Positions 17,030-29,200 of a stretch of 45,080 nt of DNA are shown in pieces. The notes under the pieces were generated by a model that was not told where the DNA came from, did not search any database, and saw only the letters and a list, made by a program, of their open reading frames with translations. Source of the DNA: Candidatus Multiplicimicrobium inquinatum (GTDB taxonomy: Bacteria; Omnitrophota; Omnitrophia; Omnitrophales; Aquincolibacteriaceae); contig DDUN01000055.1 in assembly GCA_002344825.1 (NCBI GenBank), forward strand, positions 1 to 45,080, read 5' to 3'. A program made the translations under genes and the position numbers. Numbering within the stretch: position 1 is the stretch's first letter; each line of letters begins with the position of its first letter.

Positions 17030-17058
17030 TTGACTTTATAAGAATCAGTGATTATATT
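17030..17058 (+). promoter_or_regulatory. candidate sigma70 promoter of the giant gene
   Basis: TTGACT (17030-17035) and TATATT (17053-17058) are separated by exactly 17 bases, a near-consensus vegetative promoter. Transcription would start near 17065 and leave a leader of about 100 bases. The surrounding gap 16882-17163 is very AT-rich compared with the flanking genes, shows no gene, and contains several A and T tracts that could bend DNA or bind nucleoid proteins. Confidence 0.5.
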
Positions 17059-17163
17059 TACTTTTGTGGTTGAAAAAAAATTTAAAATTATTAATATTCT
17101 CGAGCTTACAAAACATTTTTAAAAAGATTATTTTAAATACAATAGCAAATCAAGGACGGCAGA

Positions 17164-17256
17164 ATGTTTAACCAAAGCAGTATCTTTCGCAAGTGCCTCA
17201 AGCTCTCCGCGATGATTCTTCTGCCTCTTTTTACTTTCACCAGTGTTGTCCAAGCG
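17164..17256 (+). other. signal peptide of the giant protein
   Basis: Residues 1-31 show a basic n-region (FRKCLK), a hydrophobic core (LSAMILLPLFTFTSVV) and an A-x-A-like end VVQA followed by Asp, a good signal peptidase I site. It sends at least the N-terminal part across the inner membrane. Confidence 0.85.
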
Positions 17257-20200
17257 GATACAGCCGCTGCCATCGGCCATGGCTCACAGCCGGTAACGCC
17301 GCGTATCGATTCTGCCCCTGTTAGCCGGCTCGATCTTCTTTCTGATTTCCCGGCTGAGTTTGGAACCATTAAATCTAAGTTTCAGGGCGGCGATCAATTT
17401 GTTGTTCATATCCAGGACGCGCATATCAACGAAGATGCCCAGAAGAATATCGCAAAGCTGATTAAGTATTTTGAAGATAAGCACAGTCTGGGGCTTGTCA
17501 GCGTGGAAGGTGCGTGGGGCGATATCAATACCCGTCAGTTTCAATTTGTTAAGAATAAGGAAGTCCGCACTGCCGTCGCGGATTTCTTTTTGCGCCAGGG
17601 ACGTTTAAGCGGAACGGAATATGCCGTTATCGCAGACCATATTCAGTCTGCCGTTTATGGCGTTGAAGATGAGACGCTTTATTATCAGAATAAACAAGCC
17701 TATTTGGACGCTCTCAACCTCAAAGCCAAAGGGGAAGAGGTTTTAGTTCAGCTCCACAAAGTTTTAAATGACGTAAGCCGTTTTATTTTTTCCACAGAAG
17801 TTCGCGATTTAAATGCGAAACGCCTTGTTTTTCAGCAAAGCGGTCATGATTTGGTCGCCTACGTGCGCGCTTTGCAGGCGATGGCCGAAAAAAATGAAAT
17901 TAACATTGCTGAATACCCCGGAATGCAATCCCTGGTTGAGCTTACCGAACTTGAAAATCAAATCAACTTTGATAAAGCCGAAAAAGAAACAGACGCTTTA
18001 ATTCGCGGTATCAAAAAACTTTTGCCTGGCGAAATGCTGACCGAGTTTTTGACTAAAACCGTTCACTATCGCATGAAGAAAATGCGCCGCGGGCAGTTCT
18101 ACGGCTATCTTTTGGGGTTGGCCCGCACAGTGTTGCCGAGAGATAAGCAGGAGTCTTCCGCTAATGCTTTAAGCTATCTCCGCTATATTCAGGTTTATGA
18201 GAACATTGATTCCGGGCTTTTTGAAGAAATCTCGCGCCTCGATGGATCGGTGCGTGATGCTGAGTTTTCGACGGATGACCAAAAGAGTTTGGACCGCTTG
18301 TGGAGAATTTATGACATCTCCTCCAAGCTTTTTGATTTCACTCTGACGAAAGACGACGCGCAGTTTTATTTTGATCACCGCGCTGAATTTAGCAGCCAAA
18401 CTTTTAAAGCTTATCTTGAGCCCAAGCTCAAAGAGTACCATTTCTCCTACGGACTGCCGTCCTTGGAGGTTCTTGATCGGGACTTACCGCGCCTTGAGAA
18501 GTTTTACGACTTCGCCATCAAGCGTGATAGCGTCCTGATTGAGAACGCCCTTGCCAAAGCAAAATCAGGGAAACACGCGCTTTCTGCGATTGTGACCGGC
18601 GGTTTTCATACCCCGGGTATTGAACGCCATTTGCAGGATCAGGGAATTTCCTACCTCGTTGTTACGCCGAAAATCACCAAAGCCATCGACCAAACCAAAG
18701 ATGCCAAGCTTTACGAAGATGCTCTGAAAGGCGTGCCGCTTAAGATTGAAAAACAAATTGATCAAGCCATGGCAGCTCATAAAAAGGCGGCTTTGAACGA
18801 CCCGCGTTTTCAATTGGCGGCGATGCTTGCTCTTTTGAAAGCATCCCCCGACTTTGAAGTTTTACTTGATGTGCTGAGTCTTGCTAACGCTGCCGGCGCA
18901 GTTGCGCCCATGGTTGGGACAAAAGTAGAAAATGGAGAGCTGAAGTTAGATGGACAACCATTTGCTTTGGTCGAAGCGGAAGATGGCTTCAAAATCTATG
19001 CGGTTCATGATGAAAGCGGCAAAGTACTGCCCTTGTTTGTAGCCGAAAAGGATGGAGTTCAAATTGTTTATCAGTTAACGCCAAATTTAGAAGGCGAGGG
19101 AGCAAAATCAGCATTAGAAACTTTATCGTTGCCGAATGGCAGTAAGACATACAGTTTTGTTAGAGCGCAGCTTCCCGAAGGCGCAAAGTTGGTCGCAATT
19201 TCCCGCTCGGAATCACGTGTTGAGCGACGGCAGGAGGAAGCTCCGATAACGCAAAGGGGAGGGGTTGAAACTCAAAAGAGACAAGTGTCAGCTCAAGAAA
19301 AAGTTGAAGCCATGAAAGTCTTGAGTCTTCTTTTATCTGATGGCGAAGAAGCTGCTTTTGCAGAATTAAGGGATGAAATTGTTTTTACTCGGGATAGTAA
19401 ACGCATCGCGTTTCTCCGTGACTGGATGGATTATCTTAATTATGACAAAGGTGTTCGCGTTTTAGAACTGCGGGATTCTTTGGACGCACTCGTTGCGGAT
19501 GGACAGCTCAATAAAAACGGAGAAGGTGATAGCGCTGTTTATTCTCTTAAGACAGAAGCCACTGTGTCTGCTGAACCGGTGATGCCGGAAAGTGAAGACG
19601 CTAGAAATCAGCTCATAGAAGGCAGGTTTGCTGCTCTCTTGACAGAAAACACAGCAAGATTTGTTGGTGCTGCCGATCTGCAAGGTGATGGTGTAACTCT
19701 CGCTGAAGCGGATCAATATTTAAGTGCAATGAGCGAAGAGGTGCGAGCGACTTTAGTGCAGGATGGAAGCAATCAAAGATATAGATTGCGAAGCCCTGCG
19801 GATGTTTCTGATCAGCAGATCATTGACGTGATTACGGATGTTTTAGAGAAAAATAAAGGCCGGGCAACACGCGAAACAATCGAAGATGAATTAGATAGAA
19901 AATTTCCGATCCTTCATTCTCTTTTTCCCGCTGCCGCGCCGGATGCGGTGCTGTCTGTTCACGCGCGATTGGGGTTGATTTTTGGAGTGTCGATTTTAAA
20001 TGGAACTAAATTGACGCCTGAGATTGAACGAGCACGGCGTTACTTCGAAGTTGAAGGTCAAAACAATGATCCTTTAGGTAAAAAAGCGGTTATTAGCATA
20101 CGCCAAACCCATGATTTTTTAGCCGATGTTGCCAATCGATTTGTAGCTTCTCAATCAAGAAACACCACCGTTTTCGATGAGGCAGCTTTGCGGGATGTGT

Positions 20201-23200
20201 TTATTAAAACTCTTAGCGATAGTATTGTCTTGCCCGGTGAAATTGTCGGTAAAAAAATAAACGCGGGTGATTTGTATGATGCTCTTAATTATTTTTCTCA
20301 AGCTGATAATGGAAAAGCGCAGAAATTTGAAGTTAAACTCGATGAGAATGGGAAAATTATCGGCGTAACCATTCTTGGTGCCGCGATTCAAGAAATAGAG
20401 CAATTAGCCGCGGCGGAGCGCGTGAAGCGGGAAGCAAAAGAGCGGGAAGCGAAAGAAAAAATCCGGGTGCTTTCTGAAAACGTGGGCGCAGTAGATGCTT
20501 TATTTGATCAGATTGTTGCGAACGCGGAGAACATTGAAAGCGTTATTCAGTTTTTGAATCAGTTAAAACTTAAAACGCAAAATGCAATGAATTGGAATCA
20601 AGATGTGATTTTGGATTTAGGTTCAGACCAAAAAGTTGACATGACAGTCTTTCTTGAAAGCTCGAAAAAAGGAAAAATCCCCACGTCTCAAGGTATTATT
20701 ACTTTTGCTGATAAGGTACTAGCCATTCTTCAGCCCAATAACGCTCCTATTTCAGCTTCCGATCTTTTAAAGCGCATCGAAGATATCAAGAGTATTGACG
20801 ACTCAACGGCGGAATCAATGCGCAAAGTTGCTGAGCGTTTGATTTTGCAGGATTTGACAGCTCCCAAGCAGGAAGTGCCAACTAATAATTTTAGTTCAAA
20901 CAATGGTTCCCGCTTGATGAGATGGGCACGAATTGGGATCGGATTTGCTGCGTCTTTGTCGTTTGGTGGCGCGGTTTCCGTTGGTTTTCTTGGTGTTCTG
21001 AAGGTGGCCGCGGGAATCATCGGTCTTGCCGCTTTACCCGCGCCCGCCTTGGCGTTGCTAACCGGTGTTTTGGCGATGGCGTTGTTTTATCTTTTTGCCG
21101 GTAACTGGATTGATACACTTTTCTTGAATGCAAAAGCACTCACTTATGACCGTAAGCGTTATAAGGAACAGGCTTCAAAAATTATTCTGGAAGGCAAGTC
21201 CTTGGCAGATGTTTATATCCCTGCACCCACTTTTTCTTCTTCTAAAGAAATTCTTATTGCCTATTTGATTCAAAACGGCGTCACGCTGGACGAAGTGAAG
21301 GCGCAATATCAGCAATCGGGCGTGTCAATTGAGAATTGGACGGATTTGTCGCAAGCCGCACTTTACAAGCATGCCAACAGTCTTGATAAAGCAGGGGAAG
21401 AAAAGTTTCGCATTGCGTATACCGAGCTTGGCTCGCATACAGATACGTTAACCGGCTTCATTACGCGTGCTATGCGCGTTCAGCAGGATCTGGGGAAAAA
21501 AGGAAGTTTGTGGAAAGCAGTTGGAACCGGTATGTCCGGATGGATGAAACATAATTGGGCCAAGCTGACAAAAAATGGCCCGGTGCTTGCTGTTTTATTT
21601 TTAGTTCCCTTTATTGCGTTTGGCGCCATAAATGCGCTTTGGCATTTGTCAAAAATGTTTTTATTGGATTTCTTTATCCCGCGTTTTTTGTGGCGCTATA
21701 GCGACCGTTCAAGTTTGATTAACAAGTTGAATGAGAAGCGGGCGGAAGAAAATAAAAACAAAGCACCGCATCAGCAAAAGCCCCCATTTAACTTAGCACT
21801 CAATCCGACAGAGCTCAAAGCGGTTGTTGGTTATACATTACGTGCAAGCGACACTCAGTCCGCTCCTCTTAAAGCCGCCGTGTTTTTTATTCCGCGTCTT
21901 TTAAAAGCGGTGTTGTGGGATGATTCAGTCGTTGCGCGTGGTTTTTGGGCCTTTTTTGATCGCCGCGGAACTATGTATCTTTTCTCAGGTTTGTCCGGAT
22001 TTATTACAAAAATAGTTTCTCATGAATTGCAAAAGCTGGGGGTTTTTTCCGGGATTAGCGGTATCTTTGGTGCGTCATTAGTTCTTTTATTTCCCGCTGT
22101 CCCTGCGTTGGCGGCAATTTCATTGGCGGCAATTTTGGGCGCGATGGTAACGGCATTTTTGATGAAATTTGGCGCGCATTTGCGTGAAAAAGAAAATCTG
22201 CGGATCAAAAATTTTCTTAAAGAAAAATTTAAAGACAGCGAACTGGCTCTCGCGCTGATGACGAAGGCGATTGATGATCCGTCGTTGCTGGCCGATGAAA
22301 ACGTTGTGAATCAGCTGGTTGACTTCGCGGGACGGAACCAAGAAGCCGCAGAAATGCTGAATTTTCTGATCATGAATAAGCGTTTGGGCGTTCAAGACAG
22401 CAGCTATAATTTTTATTTGGCAAAGCAATTGCGCAATGTTGTCCAAGCAAACGCACCCAATGATCGCCAGTTAAGAATTCGTTTTGCTTTATTGCGCGTT
22501 CCCATTTTTTCCGATTTCTTTCAGTTTTTCTCCATGCGTTCGAAATCTTCTCCTTTTTCTCAGGCCCAGGTTTTTAAAGGGGTTGTGCTGGAAGCTTTTT
22601 TTGACAAGTATTTTTGGTTTCAGGTTTTCATGACCGCGCTTTCTATGGCGGTGATGCTTCCTTTGGAAATTCTATTCTTCGATATCCTGATGGGGTGGTT
22701 TGATCGCGGTGTGAATGCCGCTGCCGACGCTGTTGGAATTGAGCCGCCTGCCGCTTCCGTGGCTGCTCAGGCTTTGGTTGACGCAGGTAAGCCCGCGGAA
22801 GATGGTACCGATACGGCAAAAATGGTCACGGAACAGGTTGTGCAAGCAGCCTACGCGGATGGTTATTTAGATACGCGCGAAGTGATTATGCTCCGTGAAT
22901 TAACACATCATGCCAATGAAATTACAACGCTGGTCAGTGAGGGGAAAGAGGCAGACGCGATTGCTAAAATTCAGCATATTTTGCAGGAAGAGTCAAATAG
23001 CCTGGCTTATGGGCGAATGCTCTTTATCATGATTGAAATTAACGCTCTTAATATAGCGAATGACGCGGCCGGAGTTTTTGGTTTAGACGCAACCGATCCC
23101 CAATTGCTGAAAGAGGCTCAGAAAATGGGGATCGAAAATTTGGGTAATGCGGAAGGGGTTAAGCTTTTTGGGGAATATTTGCAAATGAAGGGGCAGATGG

Positions 23201-26200
23201 ACTTTGCCGCCGAATTGAGCGCGATGTTTCAAAAAGGAAAACAAAAAGAGGATGAAACTTTAAGGCCGGTTGACGGCGTTGCCCCCTCCGCGGTGGACAC
23301 ACCGCCATCGCTGACACCAACTGAAGCAGTCGTTGGGGGCACTTCCGCGCAAGCAGACATTGAAGCGCCTGCCACGGAAGCTGAGAAACAGTATCAGCTC
23401 GAATCAATCCTGGATGATTTTAATGTTTTCGCGGATCAGCAGATTGCAAGTTTGCCGGCCGAACAGCAGGAGTTGGCGCGTGAACGTGCCAGAGAGATTG
23501 AAGACTCTATTTCTTTTGAAGGTGACAATTCGTTAAATGCCGCGCAGGCAAAACTGATTGCGGTTGTTGCAGGAATTCAAGCGGATTTGGAAAAAGCAAG
23601 GCTCGCACGGGAAGAGCAGGAAAAGCAGTCCGCGATTGAAGCACAAAAACTTGTTGAGGAAGCTGCGGTGAGCGAAAGAAACGCGGTTGTTATCGCGTTG
23701 CAAACGGCGCTTGATAATCTTAGTACCGGCGGCGCGACAGGTGCCGAAATTATCGCGTTTCACAATGCTTATAACACAGCCGTTCAGCAATTGCCTGAAT
23801 TGAGCGCGTTAAAGCCGATTCAGGATGAAAAGGGAAATGTCATTGCGATTGCCGCTTATGGTCCGCAAACCAGAGCCGCTGTTGCGGCCGTTAAAGGGAT
23901 GATTGATTCGGACATATTGGCTGTTAGAGAGACATTATCTGCGGAAAAAGATTCTGTGGTCGCAGAGCCCACTGTGGTGCAATTGACGGACGCCGAAAGA
24001 ACCGCGCTTGAGACAATTAGAAAAACCCTGCCGACCTTAACGGAGATCGCGGAAGAGGTTAAGGAAACCGGAAAGGTTAAGTCAAACCAGCCAAACCTTT
24101 TGAATTTTGATATGGCGCTGCGGGATTTGTTGAAAATAAAAGGCGGAGATGCGTCTGCGGTTGCGGAGATGCTTGTATCGGATCCAAATTTGAAAAGCTT
24201 ACTGATCAGCTATATCAATCAAAATCAAGATTATTATGGTCGAAATGGCTGGCGCGTTGCCAGCGCAGACTTGGGGACGAAGTCAGCGGCTGTTTTAAGT
24301 GAGCTTGATCCAAGTTATGTTGTTGCTCTTTTAGACGCGGGCGCAGTGCCCGAGCGTGTCGCAACCGAACGTCCTTCCCAAACTTATGCTGAATTGTTGG
24401 GCGTTCAGGGCAGACCGCTTTCTGCAGAAGAAGTCGAAAAAATGGCTAAGACCGCCCGTGCGAACGGAGATGTTTTTCTTGCTGATTCAAATACTTATAT
24501 TTGGGCCGGTGCTGATTCGATTGAGCCGGACTTAAAGAAAAAAGATAAAGCACACAATCTTTTTCCGCAGGTCGTGATTGGTGAGACAGCGGTTTGGCAA
24601 ATGGAGCAGCGCTTTGAAGAAGCGCTGCAGCAGAATCCGAATTTGCAGCGATTGGTTTTGGCATACGGTACCAATGATATTTTTTCCGCCGCGCAAATTG
24701 ATTATATTGCCAAGGGTTATGAACGAGTAATTCAGGCGGCTGAGGCAAAAGGGATTGAGGTATTTATTGTGACGGTTCCTCCGGTCAAAGCCTCAAAAGG
24801 TGTTGTCGGAGATTATAATTTTCCTCAGGCGCAAGAGCGGGCCAACGCGCTTAATCGGGCGCTTGCCGACTTGGCTGAAAAAAATAAGGGGTTTGTGCGG
24901 CTTGTTGATGTCGCCTCGAAGCTTGATGGCGAACAGCACATTTCTTTGAATGATGGTTACCATCTGAGTCAAGCTGACGGACGGGATGGGACAGCGATTG
25001 TCCGTGATGCGGTTTTAAGCGCGTTGGATGAGTCGATTCGTCCCTCAGACACCGAAAAAACACCCACCGAAGCAGAAATCGCTGCTGCTGCGGCGCTTGA
25101 TGAAGCACGTGAGAATGAATTACGAGTCAAAAATTTGGAAAATGCGGGTTTGGTTGATGTCAAAGAAGCTGTTCCTAGTATTATTGTTAAGTTGCCCTAT
25201 GCAACGGATGAAAATTTTACTGGACAGCGGCTTTACCCTGAAAACGCACGCAGCTTTCTTCATCGTGATGCAACGGATGCGCTTGCGAGAGTCCAGGACA
25301 GTTTAGTATCGAGGGGGTTAGGTTTAAAGGTATTCGACGGATATCGGCCGCTCTCGGTAACGCGAGAAATGTATGATCATGTTCATAACGACGGCGTTTC
25401 TGGTAACGAGCGTTATGTGGCAAACCCAAAAAATGGTTCGGTTCATAATCGCGGCATGGCGGTGGATATTACGCTTGTCGATCTTGCGACAGGTGAGGAG
25501 CTTCCAATGCCGTCAGCTTTTGATGAGTTATCCGAGCGTGCACATTTTGATTTCATTGATGAAACAGGTGATGACAAGACTACGCAAGCCATGATTGATA
25601 ACCGGGCACTTCTTCGGAGCGTGATGGAAGAGCATGGGTTTAAAGGGATTAGTAATGAATGGTGGCATTTTGATTTTCAACCTTCACGTGCAAGGCTCTA
25701 TCCTGTTCTTGATTTAGCTCTACCCTCGTTGGCGCCTTCCACGGAGACATCTCAACCTCTCATTGCAACGCCCGTCGAAGAAATTAAAAAAGCAGAGCCC
25801 GGAGAATGGTCTCCGGTGTTTTCCGATGAAGTAATGGCATTAGCGGATAAATTTGTTCCGTCTACAAAGATGAGTGATATTGAATTGCTTGCTCAGGATG
25901 AAGCCTTTTCAAAGCTTATCCCGGATCAAGTAGCGGAAGTTTTGGGGGTCAGTCCCGTTTTGTTTGTTCGCTTGAGCTCCGATGCACAAAAACAACTCAT
26001 TGAATCAGCAAAAGCACAAGTTGAAACCATAATGGCGCAAGTCCGTAAAGGAGAAATGGATCAGGAGAGCGCTTCCCAAGGTTTTATTGCTTTTAATCAG
26101 GCGAATATGGATGAGCAGGTGATGCTTGCCCGCGGAGCCGATGAGTCAATCCGCCAGCAAATTGCTTTTTATCAGAATCTTGCGGAAGTTCCTGAAGAAT

Positions 26201-29200
26201 TACTCGCGCATGTTGGCGCCATGGATGCGTTTAATCAATTGCCCCAAAATTTGCAGGTAATTGTTGCTAATTTGATCAAGGAACAAGCTCAAAACGATCA
26301 AGCCATTTACAGTTTTGCAAATCGGTTTTTGGATGCACCTAAGGATAGCTCGCAACTCGATGAACTTTATAAGTTAGCTTGGGAAGAAGTTAAAGGCAGT
26401 CCTGAGCGGATACTTGCTTTGGGCGGCGCAGAGGCGGAAGCCTTAGATCCGATTGTCCCGTCTATCTATCAAGAAGCTTATGCGCTACGAATGAGTGCGA
26501 CCCTTAAAGATGCAGGTGACTTTCGCGATTGGATTCAGGCAATCAATCAGGCTAAATCTATACCTGAAAAAATTGTTTTTCTAAATAAAATGGTTTATCA
26601 GGATATGTCGGTAACGCCGGATGGACATCCTAAAAGCCCTGTTCTTTCAGACGGTCAGCCGCTTATTTTGGATTTAATCCCCGTCAATGGCCGCTACACG
26701 ATCCATGGCGAGCAAGTTTCTAAGGTAGTGTCGTACGGTAAAAATCAACCGCGACCCCTGGATCAAATGGATTATTTTTTATGGCATACCGGGCATGAAA
26801 AGACGTTTAGACAAGTGCAGAGTGCAACCAATCATCCCGGGCATCCGGTGGGATATGGTTCAGCGGTTGGCCGCACGGATAATGAAGAGGGGCGAGTTGC
26901 CGTTTTGGCGCCGCTTAACCAGCCCACGAACGGTGTGTTGGCAAGCAGAAATAGAGATCCTACAACTCTTTTTGTTCAAAATAACACAGCTCCTCAGGGC
27001 GTTATGCTTGGGACGGATAATGCTGACGAGGGCGGGGTTGATTATCTCGGGAATCCGTTACAACACGACCATGATGCGCCTGGTTTCAATCCGGGCACAA
27101 TCGCTTCAACGCCTAAGCAGTTGTTTGGCGCGGCGTTTTGGGCGGGCTTTTTGGAGCATTCTCTCGAAATTCCCCTCACGAATCATTACTCCCATGCTTC
27201 GGTCGTGACCAATGGCCATCGTGATCAAGAGAAAGAAGGCTATGGTGGTGAAGCGGTTGTTGAAGAAAAGTTGATCAAAGCAAGCGGAAGGGCCGGCGGC
27301 TTAGAGGTCATGTATCAATATGCAATGACATTAGCGGAAGCTCAAGCACGAAATCCGGAAGGGCTGGCCGCAATCAATGTTAATGAATTTTTAGCAGGCA
27401 AAGTACCGACGGTGGCTTTAATCAAAAGCGACAAACCTGCGACGCAGTTGTCAGATTCACCGTCGCCAGCCATGCTTGCCGCAGGTTCGCAAGAACAGGA
27501 AGATGCCAAAACAGCGATGGCGTCTTCGGATGAAACTGTGCGTTACGCGCCGGAAGGCATTAAATTAAATCCTGTCGATTTTATTCGCATGGTTGCGAGC
27601 CCAGAGCAATTGAGCACCATGGATGCCGCTATTAAAGACGGCTCGATGGATGGTCTTAAGTCCGCTCAGAATCAAGTACGGTTGGTATATGTTAAAGCTA
27701 GTCGAACGGCATATGGAACTGTGTTTGATCATTATGACGGCGGCGCCAGTCCGGCTTCAGGTCCGGGTGTATCTTTTGCATCATGGAATCCGAGCGCCGT
27801 TGATAGCCGACCTCTCGAGGCTCAAGTTGCTCAAATTTCAACTGAATTAAGTATTCCTCGCGGTGCTGCAATTGTTGGAACTCGCCCCCTTGGTGATGGA
27901 CAGCTTGTTCTTCCGCGCGGTGCTTTGGGTGTTGTGGTTGATCACGGTTCGTGGCCGCAAACACGAGAAGCAACAGACGGTGAAAAAGTGACGCTCGATA
28001 TTCGTACGGGAAGCGTTTTTGCGAATAACGCGGATGCGCGCGGAGAGTTTTGGAAAAGCCAATTTGCGGGTGAGGGCGTTGTGATTGCTTTGGCACCCGG
28101 TCAGGAAATTGACCGTGATGGACTATCGCTTGATCTTGAAGTGACACCTGTCATACCTGCGGGCATTGATGCTGAGGGGAATTTGGTTGTGAAGCTTGAT
28201 TCCGCTAAGACTGAAACGCTGAATCCAACCAAGCCGAACTTAAGTGTTAAGGATCGGTATCTTGCGTGGCTCGAGACTCAAAAAAATATTCCGGCCAAAA
28301 CGGGTTCATTTGACGATATTGTCGATTTACCGAATCAATTTGTGACGACTACGGAAGGCAGAAGTTTTTTTGTTAATGGAAAGATGCTTCCGGTCATGGG
28401 GTTAATCACCATGGTGGGGGGCTGGCTGAGTTTGGATGAGTCTGATCCTGCCGCAACTTTTGACACTTCTGCCATGGGCAAGCTGAGCTTTGTCGGAACA
28501 AAATATGACTCTGCGTGGGAAAGATTCTCATCTGAAAAAGATACTGATTATGTGTGGTATCCGCTTGAGTATGCTTCCGGTGATCCGGTTTCGATTTTTC
28601 TGCCGAAAGAAATGGATGTGGATTCACCCAATAATGAAGACGGTAAATATTTCCTTATGGAAATTTACGACCAAGAAACAAAGAGCTTGGTTAAAGCGGA
28701 TGATGGAAGACGGCTTGTTGTTCCGGTTCCGGAAAAAGTTTACCGCGAAAAGTTTCAGGGCGGACGTCCTGATTTTGTTGAATCACTTCGCGAATTCGCT
28801 TTTTCGGGCCCTGTTTCTATCGGCTCAGTTACGGTTAAATCATTTACAGTTGAGGAGGCAGCGGATGCCCCAAGCCGAGCAAGTGAAAAACTCCCGCCCA
28901 ATTTACAAAGTTTACTTAATCAGGTTCCCATGCGGGCGCGGGTTGCCGCGCAGTATGCCGAAATTTCACAGACAAGAGCGGATGCTTTTGGAAAAGTAGA
29001 TCTTGGAGCCAATTTGGGGGCTACCGCAAGTATTGGTGCCGGATTACCCGCGCTGCAGTTTGGAGCTTCCGCTTTTTACAGGGTTTCCACGGACAATACC
29101 CGGCAAGACCGCATCTATGACGCGGAGGCTGCCCGAGATTTGGCAGCGGCTGAATCGAGCCTTGCTCAGTCCCAGCTTCTTGTTGCACTTCACTTAATGC

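Noticed and set aside
22794..22990. TerB-like helical domain (AYADGYLDTREV)
   Set aside because: The ADGxxD motif is short and the rest of the helical bundle could not be matched.
27698..28147. 149-codon open frame on the - strand
   Set aside because: Antisense shadow of the giant gene; the sense strand reads a continuous protein here.
27620..28860. HlyD/adaptor-type barrel ahead of the TolC-like region
   Set aside because: Attractive because efflux adaptors work with TolC, but the resemblance rests on a few strands and no lipoyl-type motif is clear; kept only as a remark.
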